The position numbers and the translations under genes are program-made. This document shows, in pieces, positions 49,782-58,721 of a DNA stretch of 64,000 nucleotides (positions are counted from its first letter, which is position 1; each line of letters opens with the position of its first letter). Below the pieces are notes generated by a model. That model did not search any database. It saw only the letters and a program-made list of their open reading frames with translations, and had not been told where the DNA came from. Origin of the DNA: Nitrososphaerota archaeon (GTDB taxonomy: Archaea; Thermoproteota; Nitrososphaeria; Nitrososphaerales; Gagatemarchaeaceae); assembly GCA_028867035.1 (NCBI GenBank), contig JAGWHB010000001.1:310001-374000 (forward strand), written 5' to 3'.

Positions 49782-51197
49782 CTACTCCGTGCAGCAACTC
49801 AGTTTCCCCACATCCCTGTAGAATGACTGTGCGGCCAGCTTGATCGCCTCGGAGAGCGTCGGGAAGACATGAACTGTGTCGATGATGTCGTCTATCGTCA
49901 GCCTGAATTTCACAGCCAGCACCCCTTCGTGGATGAGGTCGGCAGCGTGCGGGGCCAGGATGTGTAAGCCGACCACGCGCTTTGTCTTCGTGTCGGCTAC
50001 CAGCTTTATCAGCCCCCTGGTGTCTCCGATTATGTGCGCCTTCGGGACCAAATCCAAGGGAAGAACTCCGCAGGCGCACCTGATTCCCTTTGCGTTGGCT
50101 TCCGCGTCCGTCAGCCCCACGCTGGCCACCTCGGGGGACGTGAATACCGCGCGAGGGACCTCGCTGAAGTCTATTCTCTTCTTGCTGTCCCGGAAGGCGT
50201 TGTTGACTGCGACCGCACCCTCCTTCGCAGCGATTGTCTCCAGCATCGGTTCCCCGATGACGTCTCCCGCAGCCCACACGTGGGCCGACGAAGTCTGCAT
50301 CTCTTCGTTCACCCTGACGAAGCCATCGGCGTCTAACTCCACCCCGGCCTTCTGCGCGTCCAGATGCGCGGTGTTCGGAACCCTGCCTGTGGCGAACAGC
50401 AGCTGATCAGCCCGGAATTCCCTCTCGCGGCCGTTGACCGTGCAGCGAACGATCCGCGTTTCACCTCTCTGGGCTACCTCCTTGAGGTTTACCCCGGTCT
50501 GTATTTCGATGCCCTCGTCCTTCAGGTATCCTGTCAGTGCGTCCGAGATTTCAGGCTCGGACTCGGGGAGAATTCTCTCGCTCCGCTGGAGCACTGTCAC
50601 CTCCGTTCCGAAGTGGGAGTACATTTGGGCGAACTCGAGCCCCAGGGCCCTGCCGCCCACTACGATCATCGATCCTGGGAGTTCCTTGAGGCTCAGTGCC
50701 TCTTCGTTCGTCAGGTATTCCACGCCCTCGGCGCCTTTCACGGGGGCCGGCTTGGCCTTCGCGCCGGTGGCGATCAGGAACCTCTTCGCTTTGAGCACCT
50801 GGTCGCCTGCCTTCACCTCGTTCTCAGAAACAAAACGTCCCCTTTCGGGCACGTACTCCACGTTTGGAAGCCCCTTGAGGACGTCGACGTACTTCTCCTT
50901 CCTGAACTTCCTGACCAGGGCGTCCTTCTCAGCAATCATTTTCCTAAAGTCAAGTTTGGTTCTGCCGTATACGATAGCGCGAAAGGCGGACCGGGCCGGT
51001 TCGTGTAACGCGTTCCCGACCGTGATTAGGTTCTTGCTCGGCACACAGCCGACGTTGACACACGTACCCCCGATTGTCGCCCCCCGGGTCGCCTTCCCGC
51101 CCACCATCACCGTGTTGATGCCAAGCTCATCCGCCTTGATTGCGGCGGCGAACGCAGCCGAGCCCTGTCCCAGAATGATTAGGTCGTATGTTTTCAA
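49782..51197 (-). CDS. merA: Mercury(II) reductase-like flavoprotein
   Basis: A 471-residue FAD/NADPH disulphide oxidoreductase. The N-terminal FAD motif is LIILGQGSAAFAAAI, the redox pair GGTCVNVGCVPSK (Cys46, Cys51), the NADPH motif VVGGRALGLEFAQ, and the FAD-phosphate motif VWAAGD. The last residues LSCCTE carry the vicinal Cys468-Cys469 that pass Hg(II) to the active site, the mark of MerA and not of lipoamide dehydrogenase. The NmerA domain is absent, as in several archaeal MerA. The start is ATG 51197, six bases after the ArsR gene. Confidence 0.9.
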   Translation of the reverse strand: MKTYDLIILGQGSAAFAAAIKADELGINTVMVGGKATRGATIGGTCVNVGCVPSKNLITVGNALHEPARSAFRAIVYGRTKLDFRKMIAEKDALVRKFRKEKYVDVLKGLPNVEYVPERGRFVSENEVKAGDQVLKAKRFLIATGAKAKPAPVKGAEGVEYLTNEEALSLKELPGSMIVVGGRALGLEFAQMYSHFGTEVTVLQRSERILPESEPEISDALTGYLKDEGIEIQTGVNLKEVAQRGETRIVRCTVNGREREFRADQLLFATGRVPNTAHLDAQKAGVELDADGFVRVNEEMQTSSAHVWAAGDVIGEPMLETIAAKEGAVAVNNAFRDSKKRIDFSEVPRAVFTSPEVASVGLTDAEANAKGIRCACGVLPLDLVPKAHIIGDTRGLIKLVADTKTKRVVGLHILAPHAADLIHEGVLAVKFRLTIDDIIDTVHVFPTLSEAIKLAAQSFYRDVGKLSCCTE

Positions 51198-51203
51198 GGC
51201 GAT

Positions 51204-51542
51204 TTACCGTTCCAGCACGTCACAGGTCAGGAGGTTCTCGGCGTACTTGTTGAGATGCTTCTCGGCTGTTTCCAGCATTGGAAGGACCGTCTCCTTATTC
51301 AAGGAGTAGACTCTGGATTTGCCCTTTCGTTCTACGCTGACCAGCCCGCAGAATGCAAGGCATCTTAGATTATGCGAGACGTTAGTCTGCTCCAGGCTGA
51401 GGTCCTCGCCGATCTGCATTACGGTCATGTTCGCGCGCTCCCTCAGGGCTTGGAGTATCTTCACCCTCGTAGGGTTGGCAAAAGCTTGGAACAGGAGTGA
51501 GTACGGCTTGGTCTCGATTGCTTGGATTGACATGTGCGTCAT
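51204..51542 (-). CDS. ArsR-family metal-responsive repressor
   Basis: A 112-residue winged-helix protein: FANPTRVKILQAL, then the recognition helix region LEQTNVSHNLRCLAFCGLVSVERKG. Cys residues in RCLAFC and in the tail LTCDVLER are likely Hg/metal ligands. It heads the two-gene unit with merA. The start is ATG 51542 or ATG 51533. A perfect palindrome covers its start region, so autoregulation is likely. Confidence 0.87.
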   Translation of the reverse strand: MTHMSIQAIETKPYSLLFQAFANPTRVKILQALRERANMTVMQIGEDLSLEQTNVSHNLRCLAFCGLVSVERKGKSRVYSLNKETVLPMLETAEKHLNKYAENLLTCDVLER

Positions 51543-51560
51543 ATGACATTGATGTCATAT
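51541..51560. promoter_or_regulatory. Operator palindrome at the arsR-merA promoter
   Basis: ATATGACAT, a TG spacer, then its exact reverse complement ATGTCATAT: a 9+2+9 perfect inverted repeat that overlaps the first codon of the ArsR-type gene. Its outer part forms a TATA-like string with the adjacent bases (minus strand CCTTTATATGAC). A dimeric repressor here would block transcription initiation. Confidence 0.75.
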
Positions 51561-51633
51561 AAAGGCCTTTTGGGGGTGATGAGAATCCCTAGCTGACAGA
51601 ACATGGTAGGGCCCATTCCAATCTTGATCGTGT

Positions 51634-52104
51634 CTAGGGACGGGCTACAACGCTCAAACCAGCGTTTTCGGGACGCGTTGGCAGCTCGCATGCCGCCCTC
51701 AGGCTGCGTTCCTGCGTAAATGTGGTGAATGCGAGCAGGGCCAGGGAACCCAATTTTATCGGAATCTGGTAGTCATAGAAAATAATCCCGAGCGTAGCGA
51801 GCGCCCCTCCGGCGCCTCCGGCGATTGCGAGGAGCGGAACCAAGTAGTAGCATGGACATGCCCCCGCCGCGAAAGCTGCTGCCACACCCAGGAGACCTGT
51901 TCTTCTGTGGGCGCCCCTTTGTCTTGGGAATGCTCTGATTTCATAAACCGATAGGGTCAGGACGATTCCGGAGAGGCTGGAAATCACCACGTCTAGCAGG
52001 AAGACTGGCAGCCTGCCCGCGCCTACATAGAGGACGAGAAAGGGGGACAGAAAATAGAATTCGTCGAAGTACAGAAAGATCAGTGAAAAGAGCATTGCAA
52101 TCAC
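51634..52104 (-). CDS. Membrane protein with an intramembrane C-P-C motif
   Basis: A 156-residue protein with about four hydrophobic segments. The third begins AAFAAGACPCYYLVPLLAIAGG, placing two Cys (C-x-C) at the start of the helix. Such pairs in small membrane proteins may carry metal or thiols (compare MerT-like Cys pairs), but the match is not specific. The start is GTG 52104. It lies between the mercury operon and a DsbA-like gene on the same strand, 59 bases after the latter. Confidence 0.55.
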   Translation of the reverse strand: MIAMLFSLIFLYFDEFYFLSPFLVLYVGAGRLPVFLLDVVISSLSGIVLTLSVYEIRAFPRQRGAHRRTGLLGVAAAFAAGACPCYYLVPLLAIAGGAGGALATLGIIFYDYQIPIKLGSLALLAFTTFTQERSLRAACELPTRPENAGLSVVARP

Positions 52105-52163
52105 GAAGCTCGAGATGGCGGGCGCGGGTCTTCTTAGGACGGAGGCTATCTGGACCGCCAGGG

Positions 52164-52844
52164 TCAGCTGCCCCCGAGGCTGGTGATCGCCTGCTGGAAG
52201 ACGCTTTCAGGCTGAGGCCCGGAAATTGTGATGTACTGTCCCGTGGGGCTGACGACGAAGAACGTGGGGGTGCCCTGCACCCCAACTTGCAGGCCAGCCT
52301 GATAGTTCGAGTCTATCAAAGAATTATACTTCCCGCTGTTCATCGACTGGGTAAATTCGGTGACGTTCAGCCCGAGCTGCTGGGCGAATCTGACCATCAA
52401 CTGCTGCGTGACCCACCCAGAGTTTGCCTGACCCTGATTGGCGTAAAGCAGGTCGTGAAACTGCCAGAACTTTCCTTGCTCCCCGGCGGCATAGGCGGCG
52501 TTGGCAGCGAGCCTTGAATCCGAGTCATAGATGATGAAGTCCCGCCAGACCAGTTTTGCTTTGCCTGTATCAACGATGTTCTGTACGATTGCCTGCCCCT
52601 GGGTTTTGAACCAGTAGTCGCATGAAGGGCACTGGAAATCGCCGAACTCGTAGATGGTAAACTGAGTGCCCGACGTACCGAGGACAGGGTTCTGAGCAGA
52701 TATCGAGAGAGGGAAGGTCTTGCCGCCGGCGCCCGACCCCTGTGCCAAGTATGCAGCGGCGACTGCGATTCCGACTACGATTGCCGTTGCCAACAGGTAG
52801 ACGAATTTGCCTTTTCTGCGGTACCGGCGATTTCTCTTAACCAA
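52164..52844 (-). CDS. Membrane-anchored DsbA-like thiol oxidoreductase
   Basis: A 226-residue protein with a basic N-terminus, one signal/anchor helix (FVYLLATAIVVGIAVAAAYLA) and an external DsbA/thioredoxin fold. The active site is CPSC (Cys72, Cys75) in EFGDFQCPSCDYWF, and the cis-Pro loop is GTPTFFVVSP. Helical insert present. It would form or shuffle disulphides outside the membrane. No VKOR/DsbB partner gene is visible nearby. Confidence 0.88.
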   Translation of the reverse strand: MVKRNRRYRRKGKFVYLLATAIVVGIAVAAAYLAQGSGAGGKTFPLSISAQNPVLGTSGTQFTIYEFGDFQCPSCDYWFKTQGQAIVQNIVDTGKAKLVWRDFIIYDSDSRLAANAAYAAGEQGKFWQFHDLLYANQGQANSGWVTQQLMVRFAQQLGLNVTEFTQSMNSGKYNSLIDSNYQAGLQVGVQGTPTFFVVSPTGQYITISGPQPESVFQQAITSLGGS

Positions 52845-53035
52845 GAAAAACCAGCTTCCAATCGGTTTACTGGGTTTCCTGTGCTTATATGAGAACGGTT
52901 TAACGTTTCAACCGGTCGCTAGGGCAGACGAATCTCACAGTGCAGTAGTCTTTCATCTCATGCCTGACCCACACCCAGGTTTCGCTGAGGGTTGTCCCTT
53001 GACACTTCAAGGCTGGGCCTTGGTAAGGGCAGCCA

Positions 53036-53587
53036 TCAGTACCTGTAGGAATCCTGTTCTTCTTCCAGGGCGACCCCAAGCCCGGTCGCCACCCGATTCA
53101 CGAAATTGAAATAGCTCGCTACCAAGTTGAGTTGAAGGATTTCCTCGTCTGTCAATCCTCCCTTGCGAAGTTCGTCGATGTCTTTCTGAGTCAGGGAACG
53201 CGGATCCCTCGTCAGGGCTAGGGCGTAATCTACCATCGCCCTCTCCTTTGGCCCGAGCGCAGCTTGCCTTGGATCGGTCGCAAGTTTGGCGGCGAGCCCT
53301 TCGTCCATGTGCTTGGCAAGCGCCGCCGAATGGTGCGCGACACAATAATGACAGTCGTTTTCGGCGGAGACTGCCACAGCGATCATCTCCCTCTGTTGCC
53401 TACTCAGTTTCCCCTTGCTGAACATCAGATTCAGGTACAGGTCCAGATGCGCCGCCAACGAACTTGGGTCCAGACTCTGAACCTTGAAGATGTTGGCCAC
53501 CCTTCCTCTAGTTGTCGTCACCTTGCCATAGACCAACCTCAGTTCTCCTTCTGCATCTCCCTCGCCTATCGTCCTGATCCATGCCAT
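53036..53587 (-). CDS. AhpD/carboxymuconolactone decarboxylase-like peroxidase (second copy)
   Basis: A 183-residue paralogue of the protein at 44121-44678, co-linear along its full length (MAWIRTIGEGDAEGEL versus MAWVRTVKEDDADEEL) with Cys79 and Cys82 in HYCVAHH. Roughly half or more of the residues agree by eye. ATG 53587. Encoded divergently from the glutaredoxin-like gene. Confidence 0.85.
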   Translation of the reverse strand: MAWIRTIGEGDAEGELRLVYGKVTTTRGRVANIFKVQSLDPSSLAAHLDLYLNLMFSKGKLSRQQREMIAVAVSAENDCHYCVAHHSAALAKHMDEGLAAKLATDPRQAALGPKERAMVDYALALTRDPRSLTQKDIDELRKGGLTDEEILQLNLVASYFNFVNRVATGLGVALEEEQDSYRY

Positions 53588-53670
53588 GCTCTGTCCCTGT
53601 CCAAAGGGAGTTAAATCCGCAGCGTCCCCAGAGAACGCTTAAGCCGAAGTCGGAGAACTGGGGATCTAGA

Positions 53671-53949
53671 ATGCCTCATAGGATCTTTGTCTTCTCCGGC
53701 GGCTGCAGGCTCTGCGAAGATGCGGCGGACATCGTCGAGCTTGGCAAGTGCAAGGAATGCAAGATGGAGGTCCTGCGCGTCGACGCCAAGGAGAACAGGG
53801 CCCTGGTCAAGAAATACGACATCAGCGCCGTCCCTTCGATTGTGATCGACGAAAAGATCAAGGTCGTCGGCGTGCCGACGTTCCCATGGTTCTGTGGGGA
53901 AGAGTTCTACGGCAAGCTTGAGAGAGAATATCCACTACGGCCTCGGTGA
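53671..53949 (+). CDS. Glutaredoxin/thioredoxin-like small protein
   Basis: A 92-residue protein opening RIFVFSGGCRLCEDAADIVE with a C-x2-C (GCRLC) at the thioredoxin-fold active-site position, then a second pair (KCKECK) and the cis-Pro loop SAVPSIVID. Late Cys in WFCGEE. The double Cys pairs suggest metal or thiol handling. ATG 53671 gives the fold start. Confidence 0.75.
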   Translation: MPHRIFVFSGGCRLCEDAADIVELGKCKECKMEVLRVDAKENRALVKKYDISAVPSIVIDEKIKVVGVPTFPWFCGEEFYGKLEREYPLRPR

Positions 53950-53978
53950 GGTGGCTGTCTCGCCACCGGACAGGGTGT

Positions 53979-55370
53979 TCACACGAAACCGCTCTCTGTG
54001 AGCCTCGTGACTACGCCGTTCCAGAATCTCTGGCTCATGACGAACAGGGCACCCACGGCGCAGAGCGCCGCTCCTCCAACCACCGCGAATGTAGGTGAGA
54101 TGGTCGCCGCCGAGACAAGGATGAACGAACCGCCCACCGGCAGAGCGGTGGCCAGCTGTTTCAGGCTGAACTGTGCGGGCATGGTCATGTCATCCCCCTT
54201 GACCTGGATTGGCGCGACGTAGGCCGAAAAGAGCACCTCGATGACGTAGGTCCCAGGTATCACCACGGTGACCACCACGAGGGCGCCCAGGGCCTCAACG
54301 TGCCCAAGGGCCAGGAGGGCCACATCTGCGACTGCGAAGGGCGCCAGTATTGTGAGCAGCGACAGGAGCCTCGACGCGATGAGGTGCCTGAAATACGTGG
54401 CAGCGGGGAGCGAGGCCAGGGACAGCCATGTCCTCTCGTTTGTGATCGCCGACTGCGAAAGAAAGAAAGCAAAGAAGACCAGGCCGATGGATGCGAAGAC
54501 CTCCGGGAGTCCGAAGCCCTTGGTGATGGTTTTCAGGAGCGCGGCGACGAAATATGCGGCAGCCGCACCAGAGGTCACGGCCACGACCCACCGCGTCTTC
54601 ACCCGCCTCGAAACGTACCTCGACGTCCCCGCCATGTTCATCCTGCCTGCCAGCGATATGCTGCTCAGGTTCATCGAATAGATTGCTCCCTTGGGGCTCT
54701 TTCCTACGTAGCTGTTGGGCGACTTGATCTCCGTCGACGTCGACCTGACCATGCTCCTCATCATGTCGAGCTCGATCCTCGATAGGCCTCTGAAAGCGGC
54801 GGCCAAGGTGACGGCCGCCAGCAATACCAATGTCGCTGTGCCCGAGTAGACGTCTCCGTTGAAGGCAGACCCGGGCGTGAACGGGATTTTGGCGAACGCG
54901 AGCAGGGTCCAGAGCGCCAGCCCCAAGGAGAGGGCGAGTCTGGTCCTCGTCTGAATGGAGGGAGCGATCACCCCCAGCGCGGTGAAGATCAGGGCGAGGG
55001 CCACCATGTCTGCAATAAGGAAGGCAGACGTAAACCCCTGAGCGAGGTAGCCGAACATGAGCAGCACGGTGGTGCCGAAGGCGATGAACTGTGCGAAGAA
55101 GATGGATATGGAGAGATCCCTGGTGCTCAGGGGCAGAGTGAAGAGATAGTCTCTGTCAGACTTCAGGACCATTATGCCGCCGGTGGCCAGGGTCATCGCC
55201 AGAAAGAGGGCGACGATGGCGACCACGTAGTATCCGAATATGAAGCTCAGGCCCTGTGGGGGTATGATCGCAGATATGACGACCGAATAAGTGAACAAGA
55301 TTGCGATGAGTATCAGGAAAGGCCTCGAGAAGCGCGTCCTTACTACGAACTTCAGGAGTTTAGGAAGCAC
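53979..55370 (-). CDS. ABC transporter permease-like membrane protein
   Basis: A 463-residue integral membrane protein with ~12 hydrophobic segments arranged in two halves, separated by a polar cytoplasmic stretch at ~residues 205-250. Overlaps the ATPase gene by 11 bases, so it is translated together with it. Resembles ABC-2-type exporters in organisation. The substrate is unknown. Confidence 0.78.
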   Translation of the reverse strand: MLPKLLKFVVRTRFSRPFLILIAILFTYSVVISAIIPPQGLSFIFGYYVVAIVALFLAMTLATGGIMVLKSDRDYLFTLPLSTRDLSISIFFAQFIAFGTTVLLMFGYLAQGFTSAFLIADMVALALIFTALGVIAPSIQTRTRLALSLGLALWTLLAFAKIPFTPGSAFNGDVYSGTATLVLLAAVTLAAAFRGLSRIELDMMRSMVRSTSTEIKSPNSYVGKSPKGAIYSMNLSSISLAGRMNMAGTSRYVSRRVKTRWVVAVTSGAAAAYFVAALLKTITKGFGLPEVFASIGLVFFAFFLSQSAITNERTWLSLASLPAATYFRHLIASRLLSLLTILAPFAVADVALLALGHVEALGALVVVTVVIPGTYVIEVLFSAYVAPIQVKGDDMTMPAQFSLKQLATALPVGGSFILVSAATISPTFAVVGGAALCAVGALFVMSQRFWNGVVTRLTESGFV

Positions 55371-56151
55371 CGGTCATCATCCTGGCCACGATCTTCTCGA
55401 TGGGCTCCTCCGGGGACCCCTTCTTCCTGAGTTCTTCGATGGTGCCTTCCCACAGGAACATCCCCTTGGAGATCATCACGACGCTGTCAGTCAGCCTGTC
55501 AGCTATCGACATTATGTGAGTGGAGACCAGGTGTGTGCCTTCCATCTTGTCGAGGAGGGTGATCACCTTTTCCTGCGTCGGTATGTCCAGATAATTCAGC
55601 GGTTCGTCGAGGAGGAGGACCTTCGGGGAGTGAATCAACGCGAGTGCGATAGCCAGCTTCTGGGTGTTGCCCCTCGACAGCCTCCCAACGTTCGCCTTCT
55701 CATATTGCCTGAGGTCTAGCTCGTCGAGGAAATAGTCTGTGCGGCCCTTCACGTCGGCCACGCCTCTCAGGGCGCCGATGTACTCGAGGTTCTCTCTGAC
55801 GGAGAGCATTCTGTAGGGGAGGGCGTCCTCCGGGAGATAACCGACCACAGACTTCGATTCCTTGCTGTCGGGAGAAGAACCCAATATCTTGACGTATCCG
55901 GTGTCGGGCCTGAGGGACCCCACCAGGAGCTTCAGGGTGGTCGACTTGCCTGCCCCGTTCGGCCCTAGAAGTGCGAACCTTCCTCCCACCGGGATCTCGA
56001 AGGTAAGGTCGCTGAGAGCAGGCATGGAGCCGTAGGACTTGCTGACGTGGGTAAGCTCGATGCAGTTTTTCGAGTTCCCGCCAGGAGCGATCAATGGGGC
56101 GTTTTCACCCCGGACCGGGTGGGTGTATAAACCGACCCGTGTCCACTTCAT
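55360..56151 (-). CDS. ABC transporter ATP-binding protein
   Basis: A 263-residue ATPase: Walker [16 protein letters not shown]-loop [12 protein letters not shown], signature LSRGNTQKL (LSGGQ variant), Walker [13 protein letters not shown] and the H-loop STHIMS. The ABC-2 exporter class (CcmA-like) is indicated. The start may be ATG 56151 or later. Confidence 0.9.
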   Translation of the reverse strand: MKWTRVGLYTHPVRGENAPLIAPGGNSKNCIELTHVSKSYGSMPALSDLTFEIPVGGRFALLGPNGAGKSTTLKLLVGSLRPDTGYVKILGSSPDSKESKSVVGYLPEDALPYRMLSVRENLEYIGALRGVADVKGRTDYFLDELDLRQYEKANVGRLSRGNTQKLAIALALIHSPKVLLLDEPLNYLDIPTQEKVITLLDKMEGTHLVSTHIMSIADRLTDSVVMISKGMFLWEGTIEELRKKGSPEEPIEKIVARMMTGAS

Positions 56152-56241
56152 AGGGCGAAGAACTCGGCTCGCCTGACTCCGCGTTTCTCCATGACGCCAG
56201 ATCCGAGGTTTATCTAACGGGGGCGTCCGGGCCCGCCTGCG

Positions 56242-57333
56242 TTGGAAGAGGGATCCCTCAACCTGCTGAAAGAGCTCTCGGAGTCATTCGGGCCATCAGG
56301 CTTCGAAAGGGAGACGGCGGGCATAGTGAAGCGCGAGGCCCAGAAGTACGCCGACGAGATTTCATTTGACAAGCTCGGCTCGGTCATCGCCAAGAAGAAA
56401 GGGACGACAGACTCTCCGAAGATACTCTTGGCCGGACACATGGACGAAGTCGGCTTCGTGGTCACCGGGGTCGACGGGCAGACGGGCTTCGTCACATTCA
56501 GTCAGCTCGGGGGCTGGTTCGATCAGGTCCTCCTGGGGCACAGGGTCACCGTAAGGACGGCGAGGGGGGACGTTCCGGGGGTCATAGCCGCCAAACCTCC
56601 GCATCTGCTTTCGCCGGAGGAGAGGGACAAGGTGGTCAAGAAAGACTCGATGTTCATTGACGTTGGTTCCACCAGCAAAGACGTGACCGAGAATGAGCTC
56701 GGAGTGAGGATTGGAGACCCGGTGGCTCCCCAGGCGGACTTCACGATGACGAGGGGAGGGAAGATCGCGATTGGGAAGGCCTTCGACGACCGTGTAGGGA
56801 CATTCGTGGGGTTGGAGGTGCTGCGGGGGCTGAAGGCGGGGGGCGCCAGTCACCCCAACACGGTCTATGTCGCCGGGACTGTGCAGGAGGAGGTGGGCCT
56901 GAGAGGCGCCTCCACCGTGGGGAATGTGGTCGAGCCTGACCTGGCCTTCGCACTGGAGGTCGACATAGCCGGGGACGTCCCCGGGATAAAGAAGAACGAG
57001 GCTCCGACTAGCATGGGGAAGGGCCCGAGCGTGCTGGCCTATGACGCCACAATGATCCCGAACCAGGCGTTCAAACAGTTCGTGATAGACACGGCCGAGG
57101 AGCAGAAGATACCCTACCAGCTTTCGGTGGTCGCCGCGGGAGGTACAGACGCGGGGAAGTTCCATGTCGTCAGGGCGGGGGCCCCGTCGATCGTGATAGG
57201 GGTGCCCACCAGGCACATCCACTCTCACGCCGCCATCGTGGACCTGTCGGACATCGACAACGCCGTGAAGCTGGTCCTGGCCCTGATCAGGAGGCTGGAC
57301 GGGACGACGGTCAAGGGATTCACGCAGGTCTGA
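56242..57333 (+). CDS. M42-family aminopeptidase (TET-like)
   Basis: A 363-residue metalloaminopeptidase. [13 protein letters not shown] holds the first metal His-Asp, [16 protein letters not shown] the bridging Asp, [12 protein letters not shown] the catalytic Glu pair, and [13 protein letters not shown] the final His. It trims peptides in dodecameric cytoplasmic TET particles. TTG 56242; a GTTTATCTAAC TATA-like string ~30 bases upstream. Confidence 0.92.
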   Translation: MEEGSLNLLKELSESFGPSGFERETAGIVKREAQKYADEISFDKLGSVIAKKKGTTDSPKILLAGHMDEVGFVVTGVDGQTGFVTFSQLGGWFDQVLLGHRVTVRTARGDVPGVIAAKPPHLLSPEERDKVVKKDSMFIDVGSTSKDVTENELGVRIGDPVAPQADFTMTRGGKIAIGKAFDDRVGTFVGLEVLRGLKAGGASHPNTVYVAGTVQEEVGLRGASTVGNVVEPDLAFALEVDIAGDVPGIKKNEAPTSMGKGPSVLAYDATMIPNQAFKQFVIDTAEEQKIPYQLSVVAAGGTDAGKFHVVRAGAPSIVIGVPTRHIHSHAAIVDLSDIDNAVKLVLALIRRLDGTTVKGFTQV

Positions 57334-57398
57334 GAGCGGTCTTCCAGCGAGCGACAAGGTAGGAGACCATTCCTCATGGGTCTCGCCCCTTCCAAACG

Positions 57399-57409
57399 TA
57401 TAATTATCG
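57399..57409 (+). promoter_or_regulatory. Probable TATA box for glyA
   Basis: GTATAATTATC lies 20-30 bases before the glyA ATG in an otherwise GC-rich 95-base gap, the usual spacing for a leaderless archaeal gene. Confidence 0.5.
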
Positions 57410-57428
57410 TAGGTAGGCGTCGCGCCTT

Positions 57429-58721
57429 ATGCCTTCCTCCTACGAATCAGAATTCAAGTCTGTGACCAGCAAAGTGCGTTCTCATGAGAGATGGTTCTCT
57501 GAAAGCCTCCCCATGATAGCAAGCGAGAACCTTGCTTCGGAGCCCGTGAGGAAGGTGCTGTCTTCCGACCTGGGGCACAGGTATGCCGAAGGCTGGCCGG
57601 GGGAGAGAGTCTACGCTGGGTGCAGATACATCGACCAGATCGAACTCCAGGCGATAGCCCTGGGGAAGAAGCTCTTCAGGGCAGACCACATCGACGTCAG
57701 GCCGGTGTCGGGGGTGAACGCGAACCTGGCCGTGTACTCCGCGCTGAGCAACGCGGGGGACACCCTGATGGCGCTCTCGGTCCCCAACGGAGGGCACATC
57801 TCTCATGGCAAGAAGGACTTCGGCGGCTCGGCCGGCCTTGTCCATTCGCTGGAAGTGGCGTACTTCGCCTTCGACAAGGACGCGATGAACATAGACGTTG
57901 ACGAGACCAAGAAGCGGATAGCCGCCCTGCCCTCGTTGAAGCTTGGTATGTTCGGGTGCAGCCTTTTCCTATTCCCTCACCCGGTGAGGGAACTGGCGCA
58001 GGCGATCCATGACAAAGGAGGGGTCGTGTGCTATGACGCGGCCCACGTCGCCGGGCTGATCGCCGGGGGACAGTTCCAGGACCCGCTCAGGGAGGGGGCG
58101 CAGGTGATGACCTTCAGCACCCACAAGGTGCTCTTCGGCCCGCAGGGAGGGGCCATCGCCTCGAACGCTGAACTGGCGGAGCCGCTCAAGAAGGCCGTCT
58201 TCCCTGGTACCGCCAGCAACCACCACCTGCACCACGTGGCGGCCAAGGCGATGGTCTTCGCCGAGTTCCTGCAGTTCGGGCGCAGATATGCGAAAGACGT
58301 GGTGGGCAACGCGCAGTCGCTTGCAGGCCGCCTGGCAGACCTCGGGGAGAATGTGCTAGGAGAGAAGAACGGGTACACAAAGTCACATCAGGTCGCGCTG
58401 GATGTGACCAGATACTCCGACGGAGGGATAATCGAGAAATTGCTGGAGGACCAGAACATAATCGTGAACAGGGAGCCTATCCCCGGAGACCTGAAGGCGG
58501 GGAGGCACTATATGAATCCGGGCGGGATAAGACTCGGCGTGGCCGAGCTGACCCGGCTGGGGATGGGCAAGTCGGAGATGAAGGAGGTCGCCGAGCTGGT
58601 GCATATTGGGCTGACCGGCACCAAGAAACGCGAAGTGGTGGCCAGAATCAAGGAGTTGAGGAAAGGGTTCCAGAAGGTCAAGTACTCGTTCCGAGACTCC
58701 CCGGCCTACTCGTTCAACTAG
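57429..58721 (+). CDS. glyA: Serine hydroxymethyltransferase
   Basis: A 430-residue PLP enzyme interconverting serine and glycine with a C1-pterin. Features are ESLPMIASENLASEPVRKVLSSDLGHRYAEG, YDAAHVAGLIAGG and the PLP Lys233 in FSTHKVLFGPQGG. ATG 57429. Works with gcvT/gcvH of the same window. The stop overlaps the convergent polD gene by 8 bases. Confidence 0.95.
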   Translation: MPSSYESEFKSVTSKVRSHERWFSESLPMIASENLASEPVRKVLSSDLGHRYAEGWPGERVYAGCRYIDQIELQAIALGKKLFRADHIDVRPVSGVNANLAVYSALSNAGDTLMALSVPNGGHISHGKKDFGGSAGLVHSLEVAYFAFDKDAMNIDVDETKKRIAALPSLKLGMFGCSLFLFPHPVRELAQAIHDKGGVVCYDAAHVAGLIAGGQFQDPLREGAQVMTFSTHKVLFGPQGGAIASNAELAEPLKKAVFPGTASNHHLHHVAAKAMVFAEFLQFGRRYAKDVVGNAQSLAGRLADLGENVLGEKNGYTKSHQVALDVTRYSDGGIIEKLLEDQNIIVNREPIPGDLKAGRHYMNPGGIRLGVAELTRLGMGKSEMKEVAELVHIGLTGTKKREVVARIKELRKGFQKVKYSFRDSPAYSFN

